Source: Actimicrobium sp035984655 (GTDB lineage: Bacteria > Pseudomonadota > Gammaproteobacteria > Burkholderiales > Burkholderiaceae_D). From it: a stretch of 64,000 nt of DNA. Below the pieces are notes generated by a model, which did not search any database, was not told the DNA's origin, and saw only the letters and a program-made list of their open reading frames with translations. A program made the position numbers and the translations under genes. The stretch is taken from contig NZ_JAXCHT010000013.1 of NCBI RefSeq assembly GCF_035984655.1, positions 49,881-113,880 of the forward strand, read 5' to 3'. Positions 7,742 to 15,819 of the stretch are shown here, piece after piece. Each line of letters begins with the position of its first letter. The first letter of the stretch is position 1.

Positions 7742-9129
7742 ATCAATTTTGCAATGGGCGTGACGACCGGCATCACGCTGGAAATCCAGTTCGGCACCAA
7801 CTGGGCTTACTACTCGCATTATGTCGGCGACATTTTCGGCACGCCGCTGGCCATCGAAGGGATGATGGCCTTCTTTCTGGAGTCGACCTTCGTCGGGCTG
7901 TTTTTCTTCGGCTGGGACCGGCTCTCGCGCCAGCAGCATCTGTTGGTGACCTTCCTGGTCGCGCTCGGGTCCAGTCTGTCGGCGCTGTGAATCCTGATTG
8001 CAAACGGCTGGATGAACAACCCGGTCGGCGCGGAATTCAATGTCGAAACGATGCGCATGGAGCTGGGCAGCATCAAGGATGTCATTTTCAATCCGGTGGC
8101 GCAGGTCAAGTTTGTCCACACGGTCGCGGCCGGGTATGTGACTGCGTCGATGTTCGTGCTGGGCGTGTCATCGTTCTACCTGCTCAAGGCGCGCGATACC
8201 GCATTCGCGCTGCGCTCGTTTGCGATCGCCGCTGCCTTCGGGCTGGCTTCCACGCTGTCGGTGATTGTGCTGGGCGACGAATCGGGTTACACCGATGGCG
8301 AAGTCAACAAGGTCAAGCTGGCTACCATTGAAGCCGAGTGGGAAACCCAGCCGGCCCCTGCCGGCATCACCGTCATCGGACTGCCCAACAACCAGACCGA
8401 GCACACGGATTACGCCGTCAAGATTCCGTATGTGCTGGGCCTGATTGCGACCCGCTCCACCGACGGGAAGGTAACCGGCATCAAGGAGCTCAAGCAGCAA
8501 CATGCGGTGCGCATTCGCAACGGCATGCTGGCCTATGCCGCCCTGACCCGCCTGAAGTCCGGCGACAAATCAGCCGAAGCGCGCGCCGACTTCAACCGTT
8601 TGAAAGCCGACCTCGGCTATGGTCTTCTGCTCAAAAAGTACACGCCCAACGTGATCGATGCGACGCCAGAACAAATCCAGTCGGCGGTCAATGACACCAT
8701 CCCGAATGTCGCCCCGCTGTTCTGGTCGTTCCGCGCGATGGTCGGACTGGGCCTGCTGTTCCTGTTCATTTTTGCGAGCGCGTTCTATTTCCTGGTGCGC
8801 AAACGGCTGACGCCGCAGCGCTGGTTGCTGCGGCTGGCAGTCTGCAGCATTCCGTTACCCTGGGTCGCCGCCGAGCTGGGTTGGGTGGTGGCCGAGTATG
8901 GACGCCAGCCGTGGACCATTGCCGGGGTGCTGCCGACCCATCTGTCCGCCTCGACCCTGCAACCGTCGAGCCTGTAGTTCAGCCTGGCCGGATTCCTCGG
9001 CTTTTATACGCTGCTGCTGGTGATCGAAGTGTTCCTGATGATTAAGTATGTGCGACTTGGCCCGAGCAGCCTGCACCTGGGCCGCTACCATTTTGAACAT
9101 CCTGTTGCCGCCACCGCCTGAGGCCGATC

Positions 9130-10272
9130 ATGCCATTCGACTATGAAACACTGAAAATCATCTGGTGGGGCTTCATCGGTGTGCTCCTGATCGGCTTTGC
9201 GCTAACCGACGGATTCGATCTGGGCGTCGGCATGTTGCTGCCCTTCGTCGGCCGCAGCGATGGCGAACGGCGTGTCGTCATCAACACCATCGGCCCGACC
9301 TGGGAGGGCAATCAGACCTGGTTCATTACCGCTGGCGGCGCGCTGTTTGCGGCCTGGCCGCTACTGTATGGCGCGGCGTTCTCGGGCTTTTACATTGCCT
9401 TGATGCTGGTGCTGTTTGCGCTGTTCTTCCGGCCGGTCGGTTTCGATTACCGCAGCAAGATTGCCGATCCGCGTTGGCGCTCGACGTGGGATTGGTGCCT
9501 GTTTGCCGGCGGCTTCGTGCCTTCGCTGGTGTTTGGCGTGGCCTTTGGCAATCTGCTGCTGGGTGTGCCGTTTCACTATGACGACACCATGCGCATGGAA
9601 TATACCGGCGACTTTTTTGCCCTGCTCAATCCGTTCGGCATCCTTGCCGGGCTGCTGAGCGTCGCCATGCTGGCCTTGCATGGCGCTACGTTCCTGCAGG
9701 TGAAAACCGACGCCGAGGTGGCGCGGCGGGCCCGCGCGGCCGCGATGATTGCCGCGCTGATCGTCATCGGATTGTTCATCGGCGGCGGCGTCTGGGTCGC
9801 CAACGGCATCCAGGGATTCAGGATCACCGCCATGCCCGATCCCAACAGTGCCTTCATGCCGTTGGCAAAAACCGTCTGTACCGCAGCCGGCGGCTGGATG
9901 GCGAACTATGTCCGCTGGCCGGCAACGGCTGCCATCCCGGCCGTGGCCCTGCTTGCCGCACTCGGCAGCTTCCTGGCGAGCTGGCGACGACTTGCCCTCA
10001 CTGCGTTTCTTGCCAGTGGCACCGCAGTCGCCGGAATCATCCTCACTGCCGGTGTCACACTGTTCCCGTTCATCATGCCGTCGTCGTCGCACCCGGCCAG
10101 CAGTCTGACCGTCTGGGATGCCGTGGCCAGCCAGAAGTCGCTCGGACTGATGTTCTGGATCGTCGTGATCATGATGCCAGTCGTGATCCTCTACACTAGC
10201 TGGGTGTACCGGATCATGCGCGGCAAGGTCACGCTGGCACACATTCGCGACAACGAACACGGCGCATATTGA
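9130..10272 (+). CDS. cydB: Cytochrome bd ubiquinol oxidase subunit II
   Basis: 380 residues, full CydB length, begun 9 bp after the cydA stop. Multiple membrane helices; family motifs include WWGFIGVLLIGFALTDGFDLG at residues 11-31, IGPTWEGNQTW at 56-66 and the FPFIMPSSSHPASSLTVWDA segment near residue 315. CydB packs against CydA in the membrane and forms the pseudosymmetric scaffold of the high-affinity quinol oxidase. It carries no stop codon or frameshift even though cydA is broken, so loss of cydA is either recent or compensated. Confidence 0.95.
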   Translation: MPFDYETLKIIWWGFIGVLLIGFALTDGFDLGVGMLLPFVGRSDGERRVVINTIGPTWEGNQTWFITAGGALFAAWPLLYGAAFSGFYIALMLVLFALFFRPVGFDYRSKIADPRWRSTWDWCLFAGGFVPSLVFGVAFGNLLLGVPFHYDDTMRMEYTGDFFALLNPFGILAGLLSVAMLALHGATFLQVKTDAEVARRARAAAMIAALIVIGLFIGGGVWVANGIQGFRITAMPDPNSAFMPLAKTVCTAAGGWMANYVRWPATAAIPAVALLAALGSFLASWRRLALTAFLASGTAVAGIILTAGVTLFPFIMPSSSHPASSLTVWDAVASQKSLGLMFWIVVIMMPVVILYTSWVYRIMRGKVTLAHIRDNEHGAY

Positions 10273-10289
10273 TCTTCAAGGAGCGGGCA

Positions 10290-10439
10290 ATGTGGTATTT
10301 CACCTGGATTCTCGGACTTGGCCTGGCACTGGCCTTCGACATCATCAATGTGATGTGGCTGGAGGCCAATTACGCATTTGGCCAACGTGACGAAAAAGAG
10401 ACAGTTCGCAATTTTGAGCAGTCGCGCAAGGAGGGGTAG
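10290..10439 (+). CDS. cydX: Cytochrome bd small subunit CydX
   Basis: 49 residues with the canonical CydX start MWYFTWILGLGLALAF, one membrane helix, then the conserved NVMWLEAN run and a charged tail. Ribosome site AAGGAGCGGG lies 4-10 bases before the ATG. CydX stabilises the heme environment of the CydAB complex. Directly follows cydB by 17 bp, closing the operon. Intact. Confidence 0.93.
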   Translation: MWYFTWILGLGLALAFDIINVMWLEANYAFGQRDEKETVRNFEQSRKEG

Positions 10440-10492
10440 CGATTGGCTCAAAAACATGCGTGCGGTTCACGAACGGCGAACCGGCATCACGG

Positions 10493-10498
10493 TATAAT
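10493..10498 (+). promoter_or_regulatory. -10 box TATAAT for the hydrolase/ACP/KAS operon
   Basis: Perfect TATAAT, 54 bases before the ATG at 10553; a poor TTCACG lies at 10466 with over-long spacing, so only the -10 is convincing. Confidence 0.5.
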
Positions 10499-10552
10499 GC
10501 GCCAAAATCGAGCTCCTACTTACGTTCACTTTCCCGGAAGTCGCCCACCATC

Positions 10553-11386
10553 ATGCGGTCCATAGAACTATCAGGCGGCCCGCATGCAGTGCTGGCGCTA
10601 CACGGATTGCTCGGCAATCCGCTTGAAATGCAATTTGTCGGCAGAAAATTGCAGCGCGCCGGCTACTCGGTCACCATTCCGCTGATTCCCGGCTATGGCT
10701 ATGCCAGCGGCCAGAATACCTCGTTTGCGACGACCCGCAGCGAGCAATGGTATGACGAAGTGCAGCGCCAATTCGATACGCTCAAGCGTAACCATGATTC
10801 CGTCTCCGTGGTCGGCCTGTGCATCGGCGCGGTGCTGGCGCTGCGTCTGGCGAGCGAACGTTCCGACGAAATCGCCGCACTCTCGTTGCTGGCGACCACG
10901 CTGAGCTACGACGGCTGGAGCATCCCCAAATACCGGTTCCTGCTGCCGCTGGCCTACTACACCCCGGCACGCTATTTGTACTCCTACAAGGAACGTTATC
11001 CGTTCGGCATCAAGAATGCCAACCTGCGCAAGTGGATCGCGCGGGAGATGGAAGTATCAACCTCGTCCGCTGCTGGCGCTGCACGCCTGTCCGCAGAAGG
11101 CATCTTCCAGGCGGACCGACTGATTCGTCGCGTTCGGAAAACGCTTGCGACCGTTCGTTGTCCGACGCTGATCATGCATGCCGAAGAAGACGATGTGGCA
11201 ACACCGAAGAGCGCGGATCTGGTCGAACGCAGCATTGCCTCGACAATGAAGAAGAAGATAATTTTGCATGACAGTTATCACATCATTACACTTGATAATG
11301 AAAAGGAACTGGTTGCCAGCGAGACGGTCGGCTTCTTCGATCAGGCAATCCAATCCTGGCGCCAACCAGAAAAAAAATCGGCGTAA
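10553..11386 (+). CDS. Alpha/beta hydrolase, carboxylesterase/lysophospholipase type
   Basis: 277 residues from the ATG at 10553 (MRSIELSGGPHAVLALHG); the 31 upstream codons belong to the leader. HGLLGNPLEM supplies the oxyanion region, the nucleophile elbow is VGLCIGAVLAL, i.e. a Cys stands where Ser is usual (G-L-C-I-G), the acid is in HAEEDDVATP and the His in DSYHIITLDNEK. The arrangement resembles the monoacylglycerol-lipase/EstA-type serine hydrolases, but a Cys nucleophile recalls thioesterase-like or dienelactone-hydrolase-like enzymes. It precedes an ACP and a ketosynthase, so it may release or edit an acyl chain carried by that ACP. Confidence 0.8.
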   Translation: MRSIELSGGPHAVLALHGLLGNPLEMQFVGRKLQRAGYSVTIPLIPGYGYASGQNTSFATTRSEQWYDEVQRQFDTLKRNHDSVSVVGLCIGAVLALRLASERSDEIAALSLLATTLSYDGWSIPKYRFLLPLAYYTPARYLYSYKERYPFGIKNANLRKWIAREMEVSTSSAAGAARLSAEGIFQADRLIRRVRKTLATVRCPTLIMHAEEDDVATPKSADLVERSIASTMKKKIILHDSYHIITLDNEKELVASETVGFFDQAIQSWRQPEKKSA

Positions 11387-11420
11387 CATTTTTGCCGCAT
11401 CACTCACCCGAACTGATTTC

Positions 11421-11663
11421 ATGACTTCTTTTTCTACCGTAGCAAAATTGTTGTCGGAGCGCCTCGAACTCGATGTCAACACGATCCTGCCCGACACCGA
11501 ACTGGTAACGCTGGGCGCCGATTCGCTGACCGTCGCGGAATTGATGTTTGATCTCGAGGATGAATTCGATATCAGCTTCGGCGACGAGCGTCCGAGCCTG
11601 GTGATCGTGCAGGACATCGCCGACAACATCGACCGTCTGATCAACAACAAACCGGCAGCCTGA
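11421..11663 (+). CDS. Acyl carrier protein
   Basis: 80 residues from the ATG at 11421. The phosphopantetheine site is LGADSLTVAELMFDLEDEF, with Ser about residue 36 in the required D-S-L context, followed by the acidic helix II of ACPs. It is not the housekeeping AcpP (different sequence, no fab neighbours) but a dedicated carrier for the adjacent ketosynthase, whose gene starts 5 bp after its stop. Holo-ACP in the cytoplasm would carry an acyl or ketoacyl thioester. Confidence 0.88.
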   Translation: MTSFSTVAKLLSERLELDVNTILPDTELVTLGADSLTVAELMFDLEDEFDISFGDERPSLVIVQDIADNIDRLINNKPAA

Positions 11664-11668
11664 CCGGG

Positions 11669-12907
11669 ATGGAACGCGTCGTCATCACCGGAATCGGTGC
11701 CATTTCGGCGCTTGGGATCGGCGCTGACACCAATTTCACCCAGGCTCTCGGCGCGCAATCGGGAATCGATCTGGCGCAAGTCGATTCCGCCCATCACCAC
11801 ATCGCGCAAGTTGCCGCACAAATTCGTTTTCCCCTGCCGGACCTGATCAAGAAAGCCGAAGCACCGCTGTTCGATCGCGTTGCCCTGCTCGCCTGGATTG
11901 CAGCCAGTGAGGCGCTGCAGCAAGCCGGCATCGACCCGACGCAACATGACCTCACCGACAGCGGCGTGTTCTGGGGCACCGGCATGGGCGGCGCAAATAC
12001 GCTTGAGGCGGCCTATGTGGACTTGTTCGTCGCCGAAAAGAATCGCGTCCGACCGCTGTCCATCGTCGCCGGCATGAACAATTCCTCGGCCTCGCACATC
12101 GCGCTCAAGGCAGGATTCGGCGGCAGCGTCATGACCTTCAGCAGTGCCTGCGTCTCGTCGGCGCAGGCCATCGGCGAGGCATTTCGGCACATCCGTCACG
12201 GCTACGCACCACGGGTGCTGGCCGGTGGCTCGGAAGCGTTGCTCACCTTCGGCGTCATGACCTCGTGGGAGGCATTGCGGGTCATTGCCTTTGCAGATCC
12301 CGACGATGCGCGACGTTCCTGCAAGCCGTTCTCGTCGGATCGCAGTGGATTGGTATTGGGTGAAGCGGGTGCAGCAGTGATGCTTGAATCGTTGTCATCG
12401 GCGCAGGCGCGCGGCGCCACCATCCTGGCCGAGCTGGTCGGCTATGGCACCAGCAACGACGCGACCCACATGACCAAACCCGACCCGCACGGACAGGCGC
12501 GCGCGATGCGCATGGCATTGGCACAGGCCGGCATGGGGGCCGCAGGGATCGACTACATCAATGCCCATGGCGCCGCCACTGCGGCAGGCGACATCGCCGA
12601 AACCACATCGATCAAGGAAGTCTTTGGCGCCCATGCCGCGGCACTGATGGTCAGCTCGACCAAAGCGGTACACGGTCACACACTTGGCGCAGCCGGTGCG
12701 CTGGAATTTGTCCTGACGGTGCAGGCCCTGCGCACCCAGTCAGTCCCGCCCACCGCGTTCCTGACCCAACCGGACCCGCTGTGCGATCTGGATTATGTTC
12801 CCAACGAGGCCCGCCTGAACCAGTCGGTACGCGCGGCGATGTCGAATTCGTTCGCATTCGGCGGCAGCAATGTGGCACTGATCGCTACGCCATTCCCGAA
12901 CAATTGA
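11669..12907 (+). CDS. Beta-ketoacyl-ACP synthase, FabF/KAS II family
   Basis: 412 residues, standard KAS II length. Starts MERVVITGIGAISALG; active-site Cys in FSSACVSSAQAIGEA (about residue 161), the two His in INAHGAATAAGD and VHGHTLGAAGALE, and the Lys in SSTKAVHG, so the Cys-His-His set is complete. It condenses an ACP-bound extender with an acyl primer. In the same operon as the ACP and hydrolase and without reductase or dehydratase partners, so the trio probably depends on housekeeping Fab enzymes or makes a short specialised acyl product. Confidence 0.9.
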   Translation: MERVVITGIGAISALGIGADTNFTQALGAQSGIDLAQVDSAHHHIAQVAAQIRFPLPDLIKKAEAPLFDRVALLAWIAASEALQQAGIDPTQHDLTDSGVFWGTGMGGANTLEAAYVDLFVAEKNRVRPLSIVAGMNNSSASHIALKAGFGGSVMTFSSACVSSAQAIGEAFRHIRHGYAPRVLAGGSEALLTFGVMTSWEALRVIAFADPDDARRSCKPFSSDRSGLVLGEAGAAVMLESLSSAQARGATILAELVGYGTSNDATHMTKPDPHGQARAMRMALAQAGMGAAGIDYINAHGAATAAGDIAETTSIKEVFGAHAAALMVSSTKAVHGHTLGAAGALEFVLTVQALRTQSVPPTAFLTQPDPLCDLDYVPNEARLNQSVRAAMSNSFAFGGSNVALIATPFPNN

Positions 12908-12921
12908 CGACCGCGTCAGGC

Positions 12922-12962
12922 AAAAAAAGCACTGCTGTCGAATTCAGCAGTGTTTTTTTTTT
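12922..12962. terminator. Bidirectional rho-independent terminator
   Basis: Stem CACTGCTG/CAGCAGTG with a 7-base loop, preceded by seven A and followed by ten T. It therefore ends both the ketosynthase operon on the plus strand and efp on the minus strand. Confidence 0.92.
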
Positions 12963-12998
12963 GCCTCGCCCGAATTGCTTCGGGACGATTGCGGCTAC

Positions 12999-13574
12999 TT
13001 AGTTGCGGATGATGCGCTTGTACTCGTTGGTACGGGTATCGATCTCGATCATGTCGTCCTGGGCAACAAACAGCGGTACCTGAACCGTGTGCCGATGTGC
13101 CTCGACTGCATTTTCAATGGTCGCTTCCTTCAGCACATTGCCGGACGTATTGCCCTTGACCGCAGGCTCCGAGTAGATCACCTGGCGCACCAGAGTGGTC
13201 GGCAGCTCTACCGAAATGGCTTTGCCGTCATAAAAAATGGCTTCGCATTCCATGCCGTCCTTGAGGTAATGCAACGCATCGCCCAGGTTCTCTTCTTCGA
13301 TTTCAAACTGGTTGTACTCGGCATCCATGAACACGAACAACGGATCTGCGAAATACGAATACGTCACCGGTTTTTTATCGAGCACGACCACGTCGAACTT
13401 GTCGTCGCCACGCATGACGTTTTCCTGCGGGCTATTGGTCAGCAGGTTCTTCATCTTCCATTTGTACGTAAAACCCGTGCGGCTTGAACCATTGACATCA
13501 GAACGCAAGATGATCATCGGCTTGCTGTCAATCATGATGATATTGCCGACGCGAACTTCTTTTGCAGGTTTCAT
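12999..13574 (-). CDS. efp: Elongation factor P
   Basis: 191 residues from the ATG at 13574 (MKPAKEVRVGN). EF-P binds ribosomes stalled at polyproline and promotes peptide-bond formation. Three beta domains are recognisable: KOW-like N-domain, the central QVPLFV-type OB segment and the C-terminal IDTRTNEYKRIIRN end. The modified tip residue is Arg32 in NGSSRTGF, not Lys, which is the EarP/rhamnose type. The cognate rhamnosyltransferase gene lies immediately upstream on the same strand, so substrate and modifier are co-located. Confidence 0.95.
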   Translation of the reverse strand: MKPAKEVRVGNIIMIDSKPMIILRSDVNGSSRTGFTYKWKMKNLLTNSPQENVMRGDDKFDVVVLDKKPVTYSYFADPLFVFMDAEYNQFEIEEENLGDALHYLKDGMECEAIFYDGKAISVELPTTLVRQVIYSEPAVKGNTSGNVLKEATIENAVEAHRHTVQVPLFVAQDDMIEIDTRTNEYKRIIRN

Positions 13575-13685
13575 AAAGTGTGTATGTAAGGTGGGTTGCA
13601 TGAAAATCAACGTCGCCTGTTGGTCAAAAGCCCCTCAGCGCACATTTGATCGAATTCGTTGGAAATTAGCCCAAGATTATACCTT

Positions 13686-14864
13686 CTAATCTTCCGGTAC
13701 CGACCGCAGCACAGCCGCGAACCGCATCAAATTGCCAGCCAGATCGCCATTCGCCAACATTTCCTGCTGCCACGTCGTCGCCCTGAGCGCAATCGCGGCC
13801 CGATCATCCTGCAATGCCCGCCACATCGCAGGCCAGTCTGTCGCGCAGTTTGCTTCATCTGCGACCGCGCCATTCCAGTGCAACGAGAACGCGGTCACGC
13901 TGTCGATATCCGGTGCGTAAGCTTGCAGGAAGGCCTTCAGTTTTACGCGGTGCAGGTTCTTATCCTGCGGGTAGATATGCCAGACAAACGGCTTGCCCGC
14001 CCACTGCGCCCGCACGAACGAATCCTCGCCACGCACGACATTGACGTCGCAGGCCCACAGAATCTTATCGTAATCGCGTTGCGCGACAAATGGCAAGACC
14101 CGCACTGTCAGCGCGCCCTGCGTCTGCACGGCGCCTGCTGCCGCGCGTACCCCGAGAAAACCCTCAACGGTTTCAACCGCAACGCCTTCCGGCACCAGGC
14201 AGGTGACGGGCTCAGCGCCAGCTTGCCAGGCGTCGAAGAGGGCCCGAACCGGCGCGTGCGGATAGCAAAACAGGGATACCTTGGTCGAGACGATTTCCGC
14301 TGGCGTGACGCCGAATTGTCCAAGAAAACCGGCCAGCTCCGATCGACCTGCCTGAAATGCGTCGCGCTCAATGTCCAACGCTGCTTCGCGCAACAAGCCG
14401 CCTGTGCGTGCAGTGAAGCCCGGGAAGAAGAAATGCTTCGTCAGCGACAGGCGCGGATGCGGTGAAGGCAGGGTGTGACAGTCCTCCACCCATTGCTCGG
14501 CGCTCAATCCCTCGAGATTGAACCACAGCGGGCGCGGGCGGCACTGCGCCATCGCGGCAATGTAGCCAGGCGGAATATCGCAACCAAAAAACTCAATGAC
14601 GATATCGGCCACGTCCCTGACCGCAAACACGCCGTCCTGATCACGCCACTGGCGAATCGTCACACCGGCAATCTGTTGCACGTCGGCTTCCAATGCGACC
14701 TCGGGGCAAAGCCGTTGAAAGCTGCGCAGATCATCGACCCACAACGACACCGCCAGATGGTGCTCTTGCGTTAGCTGCCTTGCAAGACGCCAGCAAATAC
14801 CGATGTCGCCATAGTTGTCGACAACCTTGCAAAACAGGGCGAGAGAGGATCGGGTCGGGAGCAT
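13686..14864 (-). CDS. earP: EF-P arginine rhamnosyltransferase EarP
   Basis: 392 residues from the ATG at 14864; family members start about ten residues before the KVVDNYGDIGICWRLARQL motif, which sets the choice over the ATG at 14903. EarP transfers rhamnose from dTDP-rhamnose to Arg32 of EF-P. Conserved acidic residues in DNYGDIG and the GEDSFVRAQWAGKPFVWHIYPQ donor-binding segment near the C-terminus are present. It is 111 bp upstream of efp in the same direction. The 104-bp gap to the divergent methyltransferase holds TATACT at 14934. Confidence 0.93.
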   Translation of the reverse strand: MLPTRSSLALFCKVVDNYGDIGICWRLARQLTQEHHLAVSLWVDDLRSFQRLCPEVALEADVQQIAGVTIRQWRDQDGVFAVRDVADIVIEFFGCDIPPGYIAAMAQCRPRPLWFNLEGLSAEQWVEDCHTLPSPHPRLSLTKHFFFPGFTARTGGLLREAALDIERDAFQAGRSELAGFLGQFGVTPAEIVSTKVSLFCYPHAPVRALFDAWQAGAEPVTCLVPEGVAVETVEGFLGVRAAAGAVQTQGALTVRVLPFVAQRDYDKILWACDVNVVRGEDSFVRAQWAGKPFVWHIYPQDKNLHRVKLKAFLQAYAPDIDSVTAFSLHWNGAVADEANCATDWPAMWRALQDDRAAIALRATTWQQEMLANGDLAGNLMRFAAVLRSVPED

Positions 14865-14967
14865 TTTTGCGGATTCGGTTTCAGGCAGCGAGGAAAAGCG
14901 CATTATGCCGAAGAACGCATTGCGTGTAGCGCGTATACTGCCGCCCTCACCCAGCAAGGATTACCCG

Positions 14968-15819
14968 ATGCAAGACATTCCCGAAATTCGCCCCGGCCAG
15001 TCGATCGAACTGCTCAAGGAACTGCACATTCTCACCCGCGACGGCAAACTGAATCAGGACAGCCGTCGCAAACTGAAGCAGGTTTATCATTTATACCAAT
15101 TCATCGAGCCATTGATGAACGCGGTTCTGGCCACGCGCGACAGTGACGATCAAAGCGGCATCCGGCTGGTCGATCACGGCGCCGGAAAGTCGTACCTTGG
15201 TTTCATCCTGTATGACCTGTTCTTCAAATCACGGACCGACGCGTCACACATCTACGGAATTGAAACCCGTGACGAACTGGTCAAGAAATCCGAGGCGCTC
15301 GCCCTTCGGCTGAATTTTCCCGGCATGTCGTTCCTGAATCTGTCGGTCGCTGATTCGATCAACTCGGAACTGCTGCCCGAAAAAATCGACATTGTCACGG
15401 CGCTACATGCCTGCAATACCGCAACCGATGATGCCATCCAGTTTGCCCTCAAGAAGAACGCCAGTCATCTGGTGCTGGTGCCGTGCTGTCAGGCGGAAGT
15501 CGCTTCGGTGCTGAATCGGCTGAAGGGCAAGTCGCTGGGAAAAAATGCGCTCACCGAATTGTGGCGCCATCCGCTGCACACACGCGAATTCGGCAGTCAG
15601 ATCACCAATGTGCTGCGCTGCCTGCAACTGGAAGCACATGGCTATCAGGTCAGCGTGACCGAACTGGTCGGGTGGGAGCATTCGATGAAAAACGAACTGA
15701 TCATCGCGACCTACAAGGATCTGCCGCGCCGACGTCCGGCTGAACGTTTGCAGGAGGTGCTGGCCTCGGTCGGACTGGAAGAAATGGCTGAACGGTTTTT
15801 TGTCACGCAGGTGGACTAA
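14968..15819 (+). CDS. Class I SAM-dependent methyltransferase (Methyltransf_32-like)
   Basis: 283 residues; the ATG at 14968 has AAGGA 7 bases upstream, preferred over the longer open frame. The SAM-binding motif I reads LVDHGAGKSYLGFILYD near residue 70, followed by IYGIETRDELV and a motif IV-like DIVTALHACNTATDDAI, then LVLVPCCQAEV, the Cys-Cys run typical of the Methyltransf_32/GSTCD-like group. Substrate unknown, possibly RNA. Single gene divergent from earP; its 3' end is overlapped by the tnpB reading frame that runs out of the neighbouring element. Confidence 0.8.
   Translation: MQDIPEIRPGQSIELLKELHILTRDGKLNQDSRRKLKQVYHLYQFIEPLMNAVLATRDSDDQSGIRLVDHGAGKSYLGFILYDLFFKSRTDASHIYGIETRDELVKKSEALALRLNFPGMSFLNLSVADSINSELLPEKIDIVTALHACNTATDDAIQFALKKNASHLVLVPCCQAEVASVLNRLKGKSLGKNALTELWRHPLHTREFGSQITNVLRCLQLEAHGYQVSVTELVGWEHSMKNELIIATYKDLPRRRPAERLQEVLASVGLEEMAERFFVTQVD

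Larger units (their letters stand above)
6104..9121 (+). pseudogene. cydA: cydA, cytochrome bd ubiquinol oxidase subunit I: interrupted by a TnpB element and three nonsense codons
   Basis: Removing the element at 6293-7741 joins ...KLFG (to 6292) exactly to INFAMGV (from 7742) and leaves one continuous frame of 522 sense codons ending at TGA 9119-9121, the standard CydA length. Inside it are three in-frame stops and no frameshift: TGA 6203-6205 (codon 34, normally Trp in LGLSW), TGA 7988-7990 (codon 146, normally Trp in SALWILIANGW) and TAG 8975-8977 (codon 475, an aromatic position before FSLAGF). Heme and quinol signatures (LYHFLFVPLT, GWVVAEYGRQPW, Q-loop) survive. As written, no full subunit I can be made; the partner genes are intact. 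Confidence 0.92.

Noticed and set aside
6203..8977. UGA read as Trp or selenocysteine in cydA
   Set aside because: Many intact genes here end in TGA, so UGA is a normal stop. The position is Trp, not Cys, in the family, and no SECIS hairpin is evident. The IS insertion also breaks the gene independently.
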